Of a stretch of DNA of 64,000 nucleotides, positions 37,105-47,801 are shown one piece after another. The DNA is from Diaporthe sp. PMI_573 (lineage: Eukaryota > Ascomycota > Sordariomycetes > Diaporthales > Diaporthaceae). The notes below the pieces were generated by a model. The model did no database searches and was not told where the DNA came from. It saw only the letters and a program-made list of their open reading frames with translations. The translations under genes were made by a program, and so were the position numbers. Position 1 is the stretch's first letter. Every line of letters begins with the position of its first letter. Location of the stretch: assembly GCA_021399435.1 (NCBI GenBank), contig JAJTUP010000014.1:992001-1056000 (forward strand), given 5' to 3'.

Positions 37105-37426
37105 GACCAACTACATTATTTTTAATATTAAATTAATTAATTTTAAAAAGTAATTAGTCAATTTAATAAAGTATAGATAGTTAGTAGGTAGGTTAAAGTT
37201 AGTAAATAGAGAATATTGTATAACTAGTATCTATAGTTAAGGCTATAAAATATATAATAATAGGTAGTAAATTAATGTAAAATAGGATGCTTTGATTAGC
37301 TACAGTGTACTTAGTTAGAAAAAGTTATGTACCCTCTGATTGTATTTGTGTGAATCTCTGTTTTCAATGTTATTGTATGCCCTAGGATGAATGTTAGATT
37401 AACAATTTGTAGCTAAACCTACCAAC
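37105..37426. other. Strongly AT-rich block, RIP-like
   Basis: This stretch is dominated by A and T with many TA steps and no coding frame, in sharp contrast to its flanks. It abuts the point where homology to the ABCC transporter begins without its N-terminal domain. The base bias fits RIP-mutated repeat sequence, but no repeat family is recognisable. Confidence 0.6.
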
Positions 37427-38435
37427 AAGGCAAAATTGCCTAAGGTACTGGTTGCGAGCATGCTCCTGGACTTCCTTGCGCCGATTATTCCGCGTCTCTC
37501 ACTTATTGGTTCTCGCTATTCTCAGCTCGTCCTCATCAGCACTGCGATTCGCTATTTGAACACACCACTAGAAGAAAAGTCGTCAAGAACGGGCCACTCG
37601 GTCATTCTGATAGCTATCATTGTCTACCTTGGCTTAACGGTGAGGCGCCAAACCCTTTTGCAGACCTGCTAATAAGCCGACTAACCTACCGCCTTTTTAG
37701 ATATCCAAGGGCTTGTATCAACACCGTCTGAACCGCCTCCGGGTTATGATCCGAGGCGCGGTCGTCGGTCTCATTAATAACAAGTCCTTGAGCCAACCGT
37801 CCATCCATTACGAGGATGGTAGAGCTGTAACATTGTTGATAAGTACCGATGCTGAGAATGTCTGCCAGAGCGCGAGGTTCTTCCACGAGACATGGGCCCA
37901 GGTGATAGAGGTCATTCTTGGCACAGTAATGCTGTCCAGGGAAGTGGGCTGGCTTTGTCCCGTACCACTCGTGATTATATTCTGTACGTCTTAAAATCCC
38001 AGAGCCTATCTTAGGATCGGAACGGCTGATCGTACGACAGTCTGCTCTAGAAGGAGTCGATACTTGGCCAAGAATTTGCAGAGTAAGCAAAAGAGCTGGA
38101 GTGTGGCTACCCAGAAACGGCTTGCTATGACGACCTCGATGCTTGCATCCATCAAGAGCTTGAAGATGCTGGGTACAACGCTGTAGACAGAGACTCTGAT
38201 CCGGAGTCTCAGACTAAAGGAGCTGGCAATGGCAAAGAAGGTGCGATGGATGATGGTCGCCTACAATGCAAGGGGTATGGAGCCCCAGTACTAGTAGCCC
38301 TTTGTGGTATGCCCCTATTTATTGACCTGTCAAATGTGTCCAGCAAACGCTCTTGGTATATTCTCTCCTGTCATCACGCTTGTGCTATATGCCTTGCTGG
38401 CAGCCTTTAAGGGCTCGGTAACCTCACTCTTCTCC

Positions 38436-38842
38436 TGTCACGAATCCCCATCTTTCATGTTTTGGAATGTTCTAGAATACAACACTTTAGAATCCGTAGC
38501 AGGACTAACGTCATACTGCAATAGTTGTGATATGGTCCAGGCTGCCGTTGTTATGGTCTGGTAGGATGATCTTGGAGTAGGGTACGGACAATGCGGAGAT
38601 GTGATTCTGGCTATATAAGCTTTGATTCGAAAAGCCTTTCGCCCTCGGGCAACGATGCTCCCAGTAGCTGGGGCTTTCTGCACACAAGGTCTGACTTTTT
38701 GTTTTTTCAGGCTTCGTCGAAGGTCCCTAGTTCAATCCCCAATGGGACTAACTTTTTTAATCTTCTCTTCGCCACTTAGAGGCCTTTGCCAAGATAATTC
38801 TACGGGAGGTTGCTTTCTAGATTTACCTCAATCTTCGTGACG
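38436..38842. mobile_element. Solo LTR candidate
   Basis: The segment begins TGTCACGAA and ends TTCGTGACG, almost perfect inverted ends in the TG...CA style of fungal Ty3/gypsy LTRs (last base changed). A TATA-like CTATATAAGC lies inside. No internal retroelement coding and no second LTR are seen. A clear 5-bp target duplication is not visible, so confidence is moderate. Confidence 0.5.
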
Positions 38843-39045
38843 GCTCTTCTGCTTTCTACACTCTGCTGCAGCCCGGCAGCTGCCTGGCTCTCGCTGGTCT
38901 TATCGCGATAAGTGAACTTCTATGACAATGGTCCCACCCAGCCAGGCCAGCTTTGCTTATCAGACCAGAACACGATGTAACTTAGGTACCCAAGTGCGGA
39001 CAAACAAAATCCAGCTCAGCTCTGCAGCAGCCAGTCTTCCTGGCT

Positions 39046-39294
39046 TCAAAAATTTTCAAAGACGGTGCTCTTATGGAGCCTTCCCAGGTACCCCACAAAT
39101 TCAAGACGATGGAAAGAATGACTGCTTAGTTGCTTCAAAAGGCCAGACGAGAGACAGCAGGGCACGTCTGCGAGCCTGCGCATTGGATTCTCCGAGAACA
39201 GAAACACTCGAGAATCACAGACGTAACCTTGGTCCAGTTGGTCCAGGAACAGCACTGCAAGCAGCAGGAACAACGGCAACAAAAACTTGCTCAT
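39046..39294 (-). CDS. Possible small secreted protein ORF inside the ABCC intron
   Basis: An 82-codon frame starts with a strongly hydrophobic, signal-peptide-like segment (MSKFLLPLFLLLAVLFLD) followed by a short, Cys-poor tail. There is no family match and no splice evidence. Hydrophobic starts arise easily by chance, so this is only a candidate. Confidence 0.2.
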   Translation of the reverse strand: MSKFLLPLFLLLAVLFLDQLDQGYVCDSRVFLFSENPMRRLADVPCCLSSGLLKQLSSHSFHRLEFVGYLGRLHKSTVFENF

Positions 39295-40750
39295 TCTGAT
39301 TCGAGTGGTCCCAAGCCCAGCAAGATTACCGGGCCATGGTGATGAGTTGAGCGGGAAGGAAGGCGCCTTGCTCCTCAGGCGCTCAGGTACCTAAGTACAT
39401 CCCGTCCTGCTTGTACCAATGCAGCTCCCTGGAACTCATCCCAAGGAACCTACAGCTGTCATTGTCATTTTTTAATGTGCGAGAAGGACTCATAGACGCA
39501 ATTCAAACGCCATAATTCATGGTCTCAAGATGTCTTGGTGTTGCATCGGTTCCAGTCCCATGCTCGTGGCAATCATTGAGGCACAAAGTCCGTTTGGCTC
39601 CCTCCATTTGGTTTGCCTCGTTCTTCGGAAGGAACCTTTGATGCCAGATACTGCCTGTCGCATCACCTGAGCCGACATCATATGGCAGGTGCATTTGCAG
39701 CTCGCCAGACACACGCAAGCGCATTTCTGGGAAGGAACACAGGCGGCTGGCCGAGTACTTAACCCACTCCTCTCCGCCCCCATGAGTTCCTGGTTTCTTC
39801 TTCTTCTTCATCATCACCTTGGTGCAGAACGGCCGCATCCCCAGCTTGCTGGGGAGCTGAACCTTTCTTCGCTGTCTGATGCTCCATTGCAAACCGGGGC
39901 ATCGGGTAGAGGGGGGAGCTTGCCGTCCGCGTGGCTCTCTCCTGTGAGTAAAATTTTTGCAAAGGATGTCCCTGGTATCACACTGCCTCCAGGTGACGTC
40001 CGCCACTTTTTTTTTCATTGAGCTCGTGGGCTGATCCCGCGACTTGAAGAAGAAATCGGTGTGGCATCCATCTCCAGGACATGATGGCTCGGAGACCTTG
40101 TCGATAGGAATAGTTATTGTCTGAACAGTTGGCACGGGGGTGGTAAACAAACATCGTGGTAGGCCTCCAGGGATTGGGAGTCTCGCCGGGGTTGGAGCGA
40201 GGTACGGAATAGCAGGTTCAAGCTTGTCCGCGGGTCTTCATGTCATTCTAGAAGATGCTCGAATGAATGCAGCTTTGGAAGCAAGAAGCCTTGGTTCGCC
40301 TTCCAGCATGAGGTGTCCATTCCGCGCTCGCCTCAGCACAGTCTCTCCGTGGCGTGCGCCGTCGTGATTTCCCACTTGCCCTTGAATCTGCTGGGTCAAG
40401 TTCACCCTCCCCACGGTTATGATGGTCACGTCCCTGTATGCCTCCAGATCTGAGTGCGACGGGCTGATTATGGACCAAGTCTTCTACTGCTCTCCCCGCC
40501 AGCCCTGTCCAGCCTGCTGGACCGCGCACCGCACATCACCGATACGACTCATTGCTTTGCACGCTGCCTGTCATTCGCCATACTCCTAGCCGGTTGCAAT
40601 TCACTGGTTACAGCAAAGCGCGAATAAACCCATAAGAATCCTGAATCGTGTGCTCCGAGGTGATGATCCAAGTCACCACTCTCAACGTGTGCCGTGGCTC
40701 TCGGGGTCCACCTGGGTAGTGGTGCTCGGTCTCAAGCATCAGGGCTCCAG

Positions 40751-40772
40751 GGCACCTACCTAGGTAGGTGCC
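40751..40772. repeat. Perfect 22-bp palindrome
   Basis: GGCACCTACCT is followed immediately by its exact reverse complement. It sits near the 3' end of the expanded ABCC intron. Related TACCTAAGTA-like words occur at about 39003 and 39391, so a repeat family with this motif may be present. Confidence 0.85.
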
Positions 40773-42460
40773 TGACTTAAGGCCTGTTTCCAAGGCCTGG
40801 ATTAGGGTGCCAAAAGCTCTCGATGTTAGTGTGTGGGTAAGCCACCTAAAGCTCCATCACAGTCCTTTGTGTTGTAAAGGCCCTCGACACCGAAACAGCT
40901 TTCACCACCACCGCTCTCCTCGGGCTGATCGCCCACCCCGCTAATATGATCATGTCGATTGTGCCGCAGGCTGTAGGCTCCCTGGCTGCCTTTGAGCGGA
41001 TTCAGCAATACCTGTTGGAGCCACCCCGCCGGGACGATCGACTCCTATTGAAGAAGACTGACGATGCCTCCAATCAGACTCCGTTGGCTATCCCAGTGGA
41101 GAACATTACTATCGAGGGCAAATCAGCTATGGGTCCGATCCTTAAGAATATCAACCTAGTGGTCAGCAAGGGCTCCAGAGTCGTGTGTTCAGGGCCCGTA
41201 GGCAGCGGAAAGACAGCCTTAGCGAGAGCCATCATGGGCGAGATCCAGACAGCCAGCGGAACAATATCCGTGTCATCAAAGCGGATAAGTCTATGTGCGC
41301 AATCACCTTGGTTGCCAAGTGGTACTCCCAAAGAAGCTTTGTGCAGCTTCTCGCCAGATGACACAACCTGGTATCACGAAGTATTAAGGATGTGCTGCCT
41401 GAGCGAGGATATCTCGGCGCTTCCCCACGGTGATGATACTCAGATTGGAAGCAGAGGAATAAATCTCTCTGGAGGGCAGAGACAGCGTGTGGTGAGTTCT
41501 GAACACGGGCGTTGCTAGTCCCCTTCCACGTCTGAGACGGCAGATTTATGTGCGCTTGATTATCAAGCGGCCGAGGAATGATTCCTGGGCTTATCACGAG
41601 CTGCTTTTCCAGGTTTCTTTGCGGAGGATTGGAAATCAGTCATGCTGATAAGGTTCTAGGCACTCGCTCGTGCTTTGTACGCCCGTTGCGAGATTCTTGT
41701 TCTCGATGATCCGTTCAGCGCTTTGGATATCACAACACAGAACAGTATCGTCGAGAACCTTTTGGGTGCAAATGGTCTTTTTAAGAGGATGGGAACAACC
41801 GTGTTTCTAATAACGAACAACAGTAAGCACACAGTATTCTTGGCATAGAAGTGGAACGGTAGATTGACCATTCTTCTCAGCCTCCCACTTCCATCTGGCA
41901 AACTGGCTTATTGCTCTTGGAGGCGCTTCCATCAAATATCAAGGCACATGGGCGAACCTGGCTGAGAAGTCGGGTACAAGCACGAGCACTATCATCCCTC
42001 AGACCGAAAGCCAAGACCCTCAAAAGCTGGAAGTAGACAGCACCATCCGCAATCAGTCTCTGAAGGTTGCGGATGCCGTGTCCGACCTGGGCAGAGCAAC
42101 AGGCGACCTGTCACTGTATTGTAGGTACGATCCCGGTCTCACCCGCTGCATACTGTTCGCGACAGCTCTGACCTTCCAAAACAGCTTATTACATCCAAGC
42201 CGTTGGCTATAGGAATTTCTTCGTACTCATGGCCTGCACAGCGTTATACTCGTTCTTCATTACGTTTCCGCAGTACTGGTTGACAAAATGGACCGCAGCA
42301 CCTGCCTATCAGATTGCATTCTACATCGGCGGCTACCTCATCGCGTCTCTGATAGCATGGACTGCTGCAAATGGATCTATATGGTGAGTACTTATTCATA
42401 CCAATCGAAGCCCATGACTCAAGTCATCGGGTTCGTATCTACCACACTCGATCGCCTCCG

Positions 42461-43647
42461 ACTATGCTCAGTGATGTTATTGGATTGGATTGGAGCTGGA
42501 TCCGAGCCTCGATCCAATCCAGTCCAGACGTGGGGACAGGCAGCCTCCAGGATATCCAGAACCGATCCAGTTCATATTTTTACCCTTTTGGGACAATCAA
42601 TGAGCCGCTGAATAAGCAGACTTGGAGTAGAACTGTTCTTGTCCTTGGGTTATGACACCACCTAACTACGGAGCTCATGTTCTCTAGCAACTTGCGTCTC
42701 CAGTATGTTCTTCTCGCTTCCATCATCTTCGCCGCCTTCCTCTCCCTCACCCAGCCCATCCGCCCCAACTGTACTCCCTGCCTCACCCTCCATCAAACCG
42801 ATGGCAGAGTCATCAAATGCCTTCTGCTCCGGGCGACCATACCAAGCTCGTAAGCACTCGCTGGCTTCAATGACGTCCATCCGGAGCCGTGAGCGATGAT
42901 TTGGTGTTTCGATTCCAGGTGGTTTAAGGTAGTACAATTGCCCTTGCCGGAAATAGGAAGTCCCTGTTGGCGCTGCTGCTGTTCGCACAGATAACAGTAC
43001 CAGAACGTCTTCGTCGGGTCCTGCTTGAGTTGTATGTCTTCACCATACTGCCAGACGACTGATGTCCTTTTCTTGGTGTGCTTTTGGGACTTTGCCACAA
43101 CAGAGTAGCGTACATATTGCTTCCCATTCAGCTTGAATTCGTCGGGTTCGATCAGGGTTCCGTCGGGGTCGTTTGGGCGAGGACTAATATATGTTGGAGC
43201 AAGAATAACTCTGTCAGAATCAGGACGGCGACCGCTGGCAGCACCGAAATAGCTGGAGATAGTGGCCATGGTGTAGCTGGTGAGTGGACTGTTCAGACAC
43301 GTCTGCCACAGTAGAAGGACTGCTGAAGTCGCGAGCGACGCGTTTGCCTCCGTGCTTTTAATAGCGTAGCAATCTGCACGCGTTGGATGTTAACCCAATA
43401 GCGGAACGATAGTTCGCGCGTCGTGTCGTGGTCTGCGACGGCAGCTGCGACGGGAGACTCCTCATGACCACTCAATTAGGCTTAGCTCTTGCCTTATCAG
43501 GTTAGACCATTGGAGCTCCAGGAGCTGGTTGCCAATCAATCCAATCCAGTCCAAATCTTCGAGAAACCCAAATCCAGTCCAGCCATTTTCCGACAAATCC
43601 AGTCCAATCCAAATTGCCTCCAATCCAATAACATCACTGACTATGCT
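42461..43647. mobile_element. hAT DNA transposon, non-autonomous, with 8-bp TSD
   Basis: The element spans 42469-43639 (1,171 bp). Its ends are 21-bp perfect terminal inverted repeats beginning CAGTGATGTTATTGGATTGG. Both sides are flanked by the identical octamer ACTATGCT (42461-42468 and 43640-43647), the 8-bp target-site duplication typical of hAT elements. Subterminal regions carry many AATCCAGTCCA-like repeats, as expected for transposase binding. The interior encodes only the N-terminal BED zinc-finger part of a transposase on the minus strand, so it cannot move alone. It interrupts TMD2 of the ABCC gene. Confidence 0.95.
42793..43269 (-). pseudogene. hAT transposase N-terminal fragment with BED zinc finger
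   Basis: The frame starts MATISSYFGAASGRRPDSDR. It contains a BED-type finger: VVWQYGEDIQL, FWYCYLCEQQQ with CxxC, and NHLESKHQI with the His pair. BED fingers bind DNA at hAT ends. The rest of the transposase (catalytic DDE domain and dimerisation helix) is absent. A downstream frame continues only to 42662. The fragment fits a deletion derivative. Confidence 0.8.
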
Positions 43648-44874
43648 GTTACTTACTCAGATCAGAGCTCCACTATCATTCTTCTCTGCCAGTGAAACAG
43701 GAACGACACTCAACCGGTATATCGTGAATCATGAGTGCAACTCACGTGGACCTTGCTAACATATTCACAGATTCGGTCAAGACATCCAGCTCGTAGACAA
43801 GCAGCTGCCGCCCGGCATGCTGTCAATGCTAAATCGTAAGTACCCTATAAATGCTTTTGTGATTCTGTGGCTCACAGGTGCCCAGAAATCTTCAAGCTCC
43901 TTGTTCAAGTCTCCTTGCTGCTGACCGCGCAGAGATACCTATCCCTCTCGCTCCCGATCTGCGTGGCTTTGATTTACGTGGTGCAAGAAGTATATTTGCG
44001 CACATCAAGACAGCTACGTCTGCTCGAGATCGAGATCCAGGCACCTGTGTACTCAAGCTTCCTCGAGTCGGTAAAGGTTCCCTTGATCTCGACCACGACC
44101 GTTTTGGTCTCAATTTCCAGCCACGCAAATCTGACAGGCAACAGAACGAAGGCGTGTCAACGATTCGCTCCTTTGGCTGGGAGAAGCAGATCGAGGACGA
44201 GAACATCTTGTACCTGGACAAGAGCCAAAGGCCGTCATATATCCTCTTCTGTCTGCAAAGGTGGCTGAACATTGTCCTAGACTTGATCGTATCTGCGATG
44301 GCGATAGGCTTGATTGTTCTCGCCGTTACACTAAAGGGGACCACAACAGCTGGTCAGATTGGTATGGCACTGAACATTGCTCTGCTTGCGAATGCGACAC
44401 TTCTTGGACTCGTTGAGTCTTGGACAAATTTGGAGATTTCCCTTGGTGCCATGTAAGATTTCGTTCACAATCCTTTTTCTCATCAAACATTGTTCCAGGC
44501 GGTCTTGTGTTCGCTAACCATTTCTGCCGCCAATGTCCACAGGCCAATCACAGCTGCTTGCGCTGTGCCGAGCGATACTACAGATACAAGTTCTTCACAA
44601 CTCGTGCACCGAGGAGCCATCGCATTCCCGTTCAGTATACGCGAAACCCATCCTCCTACTTGACGAGGCCACATCATCACTCGATCAATCAACAGAGTCC
44701 ACCATGCGCTGCATTATTCATGAGGAATTCACTGAGAAGGGGCATACTATCATTGCTATCACGCATAGGTTGAGTGGCATGGCGGAATACATGCGTCCCG
44801 GCCAGGATCTTGTCATATCTCTCTCTGAAGGCAGGATCGACAAGTTGGCGGAAGCCGAAGACATGCTTGTCTAA

Positions 44875-46208
44875 CAGTGGATCGGGAGCCTTTGTTGAGG
44901 TGCCACATTGTGTCCTTACTGAAATGGCACAAATGAGTATTGCGTGGGCTGATGAGTGAATACCATTGGAGCGGGCAAGGAATTCTTCGACCAAAGAATT
45001 CAACAAGGCTGTTCATGATACCATTGCTCATGATGCTGGATCAAAGCATATCACTGCAAATATCATGTGGGGATGCTTCTAAAGCAAATTCTGTTACCTT
45101 AGTTGCATTCATATGTTTCAAATGACTTTCACAATGTTCACCCAGAGAAAAACTTGTCTACTTACCTTCGAATATTTGAAAAGAACATGGCCAGTTGACG
45201 TCAAAACTGAACGGGAGAGTCTCACTTCAATGCTCTGCAAGTGTATGTATCAATGAAATCCTGAAGCTATCCTAATTAGTGCACCCTTACTAAACAGGTG
45301 GATCGAGGTCAAAACCTGTCTGCGTTCTTTTCCATTTGTCCGTAAATCACATGCAAGGAGCAACCAATTCAGGCTGAACTGGGGGTTGCAAACCGAGGAA
45401 GTCACCCTCGTGTGAAAGAAAAAGAGCTCGGCAGCTGCACATGTCCGACAACGAAGTTTGTCGACGGTTATCATGGGGAGTCTATGCGAGACCCCTTCCT
45501 TGACCGTGGTGTCAGGGCAGTGCATAGCGTTCGTGGCAAGTACGCCCATATTGCTGACTGACACCTGGGCAGCCATGACAAGCCATTAAACCTGTCGAAT
45601 CAAGACATGCACTGCCTCCCTGTACCTGCTCTCCACATCATGCGATCCATTGATACGCGTCAGCAGGATGTCCAGACTATGTTGGGCCATTTGCCACTCC
45701 GGCGAGGTATATTATGGCTCGTCCCCGGTTCTCTGCAGGGGACCAATTTATTGAACTTTGGCACCTAAGCCTGCTCTGCATCAGAGACTGAGCTTTTAGC
45801 CGCAAGCCACATCATTGTTACCTTGGTCGGCGCCAAAGATGCATTCTGGGTTCGCACCAATCGGGCCTCGTGTGGTTGTGCCGGCTGACGGAGTGGCTGA
45901 CACCTTGCGCTCCTCCGGTCAGCCGGGCCCCTTCCGGAAGCGAAGGACCAGTCAGCAATATTGAATGGGACCAAAAACCGCAAATATCAACTTTTGGATT
46001 TTGCGTAAGTCCTGCACGGTACCGAAGAGCCGGGTGGCCACGAGCTGTGACGCCATAAAGTTCATGCTCCGCACTTTGCAGGGTAAGATCGTCCACGGAT
46101 ACCAATTCGTGTCGTGTCCGGGACCTTGTGTTTCTTGAATCCAAGTACCTTCTTTTCGTTCTGAATTATCTAATCGGAAGAGTCGTACCATTGCCGATTG
46201 CGACTATC
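44875..46208. other. Intergenic
   Basis: No supported gene. The minus frame 45250-45576 (108 codons) has no recognisable motif. The right part is expected to contain the promoter of the transferase-family gene. Confidence 0.5.
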
Positions 46209-47801
46209 ATGGATGCTCAGTTGTTGACTTTGCTGCAGTTGACGGCATGGAGCAGCGTCCTCGGCAAGATCCTTGACTGGCTCTGTTCATTCCTCCCAGG
46301 CTTTGACAACGATGAGTTGTACCCACTGCATCCCTTCGACGACACCAGGGAGAACAGGAAGATACTCTCGTGGACCCTTCGCTTCGACAGTGTCCTTGAC
46401 GCTGATCAACTTCACCTCTCTCTCGTCAAACTCATCGACAGGCCAGGATGGAGGAAAATGGGTGGGCGGCTGACAAAGAACAAGGACAGCAAGCTAGAGA
46501 TCCAAGTGCCGCAAAACTTCACCTACGACAGACCTGCTGTTCGATTTTCAAATGAGGAATTCGACCTTGACATGGAAGAAGAGCCTCGCGTCTGGAAACT
46601 CCCGAGGAGCGACAGCACAGGAAAGCCCTCATTACACGATGGCCCTCCAGCCTTCCGGTACCTCACTAAGCGACCCGACATGCCGACTAAGTTCTCAGAC
46701 TACGTGGACAAAGATGAGCCTATGGTGTCTATGCATGTCGCTTCATTCAACGACGGCACACTCGTCAGTGTCACTTGGCCTGGCGTTGTGACGGACTTGA
46801 TGGGCATGCATGGATTCATCCAGGCCTGGTGCGAAGTCCTCGGAGACCGTGAGGACAATGTTCCGGAACTCATGGGAGCACACAAGGACCCAATGAGATC
46901 TCTCGGACGACTAAAGCTCAGGGAGAACTACGTTTTTGCCGGTGCTCATCTGCAAGGTCTTCAACTTCTGCAGAGTGTGTACTATTCTCTCATGGACAAA
47001 TGGACACATGGCGAGATGGAGTCCAAAACACTGTGCCTCCCTGCCTCATCCATGGCAAAGCTAAAGCGGGAGGCTGGAGTACCCTCAGGTAGCGAGAAGG
47101 CTCTCATCAGCGAAGGCGATATCCTCGCTTCCTGGCTGGCAAGACAAGCTTGTTCAATCCTGCCAATTTCCTCCGATCGGCCGGTCACAGTGATGATCCC
47201 GTTCGATGCACGTTCGAAACTGCCCATGGTGTTTCCCCAGCAAGCCGGAATGGAACAAGAAAGCTGGGGCGAGATGTGCCGACCGAATCCTGTTTACATG
47301 GGCAACGCAACATTCAACGCACACCTGCACATCCCAGGGTCTGCCCTCCTCAGCGCGCCGATAGGCGAGGTCGCCTACGCGACTCGCGCCGCGATTCTAC
47401 GGCAGACCACTGAGTCACAAATCAAAGCTGCCTCCCGCGAGATTCGCCAAAGGCAGGAAGAAGCTGGCGGCTTCCTGAGCAAGATGAGGCTGCCGCTCAA
47501 GTACACCACGCCTGACAGCATGATGGTGACGGTGTCAAATTGGAGCAAGATGAACGTGTCGAATACGTTCGACTTCTCACCTGCGGTTATCAACAAGAAC
47601 ATTGGAGTTGCGGCAGGCAGTATGACCGGCCTCAAGGCGGGCAAGCCGACATATAACCACATTGACGTGCTGAGGCCATCCATGGGAGACAGGAATAAGT
47701 TCCACATTTCAGGAAAGGACCACCACGGGAACACGTGGATCACAGGCAGGATGGCAGCTGCTGGCTGGGAGGCGCTCAGAGAGGAATTGGCTTGGTTGTA
47801 G
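46209..47801 (+). CDS. HXXXD transferase-family protein, catalytic His missing
   Basis: Intronless, 530 residues from the ATG at 46209 (MDAQLLTLLQL). The frame is open upstream to 46128. It resembles fungal acyltransferase-family proteins (trichothecene-acetyltransferase/BAHD-like fold): an N-terminal LYPLHPFDDTREN, the half-site region VSVTWPGVVTDLMGMHGFIQ, ISEGDILASWLARQ, and a C-terminal AAGSMTGLKAGKPTYNHIDV. Active members have HxxxD at the half-site (typically WPHTxxD). Here the His is replaced by Gly (GGC), giving GVVTD. The DFGWG loop is also not present in standard form (DFSPAV). Family knowledge says the His is the general base, so transferase activity is doubtful. The frame is intact, so a non-catalytic role or changed chemistry is possible. 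Confidence 0.82.
   Translation: MDAQLLTLLQLTAWSSVLGKILDWLCSFLPGFDNDELYPLHPFDDTRENRKILSWTLRFDSVLDADQLHLSLVKLIDRPGWRKMGGRLTKNKDSKLEIQVPQNFTYDRPAVRFSNEEFDLDMEEEPRVWKLPRSDSTGKPSLHDGPPAFRYLTKRPDMPTKFSDYVDKDEPMVSMHVASFNDGTLVSVTWPGVVTDLMGMHGFIQAWCEVLGDREDNVPELMGAHKDPMRSLGRLKLRENYVFAGAHLQGLQLLQSVYYSLMDKWTHGEMESKTLCLPASSMAKLKREAGVPSGSEKALISEGDILASWLARQACSILPISSDRPVTVMIPFDARSKLPMVFPQQAGMEQESWGEMCRPNPVYMGNATFNAHLHIPGSALLSAPIGEVAYATRAAILRQTTESQIKAASREIRQRQEEAGGFLSKMRLPLKYTTPDSMMVTVSNWSKMNVSNTFDFSPAVINKNIGVAAGSMTGLKAGKPTYNHIDVLRPSMGDRNKFHISGKDHHGNTWITGRMAAAGWEALREELAWL

Larger units (their letters stand above)
33749..37426. other. Gene-poor stretch with AT-rich end
   Basis: No supported gene. Around 35226-36047 both strands carry protein-like frames. 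The minus frames 35917-35675 and 35558-35226 include hydrophobic stretches. The plus frame 35781-36047 has several NxT/S sites. These may be a decayed membrane or secreted protein, but strand and family are undecided. A 12-base C run lies at 36837-36848. Confidence 0.45.
38418..40879 (+). other. 2.46-kb expanded intron of the ABCC pseudogene
   Basis: The donor GTAACC follows FKGS (exon end 38417) and the acceptor TTGTAAAG precedes ALDTETAFTTTALL (from 40880). Joining them restores the ABCC consensus exactly in frame, so this is a native intron that received foreign DNA. It holds a solo-LTR candidate (38436-38842). The rest carries minus-strand frames of protein-like composition, notably 39503-40150, which continues in the same frame upstream past a stop at 40238 into 40429. 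I do not recognise that sequence. Confidence 0.7.
37427..44874 (+). pseudogene. ABCC-type (multidrug-resistance) transporter, interrupted and decayed
   Basis: Pieces of one ABCC transporter lie in order. TMD1: 37427-37639, 37701-37983 and 38041-38417 (PIIPRLSLIGSRYSQLVLIS, YQHRLNRLRVMIRGAVVGLI, LIRSLRLKELAMAKKVRW). NBD1: 40880-41491, 41660-41822 and 41881-42120, with Walker A GPVGSGKTA, signature LSGGQRQR and Walker B LVLDDPFSALD. TMD2: 42185-42383, about 43668-43716, 43771-43835, 43886-44070 and 44145-44452. NBD2 tail: about 44500-44874 (STGQSQLLALCRAIL, PILLLDEATSSLD). Defects: no TMD0 or N-terminus, a TAG at 38184-38186 in conserved sequence, a frame disturbance near 38270-38300, one intron expanded to 2,462 bp, a hAT insertion in TMD2, and deletion of the NBD2 P-loop half. 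In an intact protein it would export conjugates or drugs. This copy cannot. Confidence 0.9.

Noticed and set aside
38700..38760. tRNA-like T-arm (AGTTCAATCCCC) inside the LTR candidate
   Set aside because: The flanking bases do not form a T-stem, and no cloverleaf is possible.
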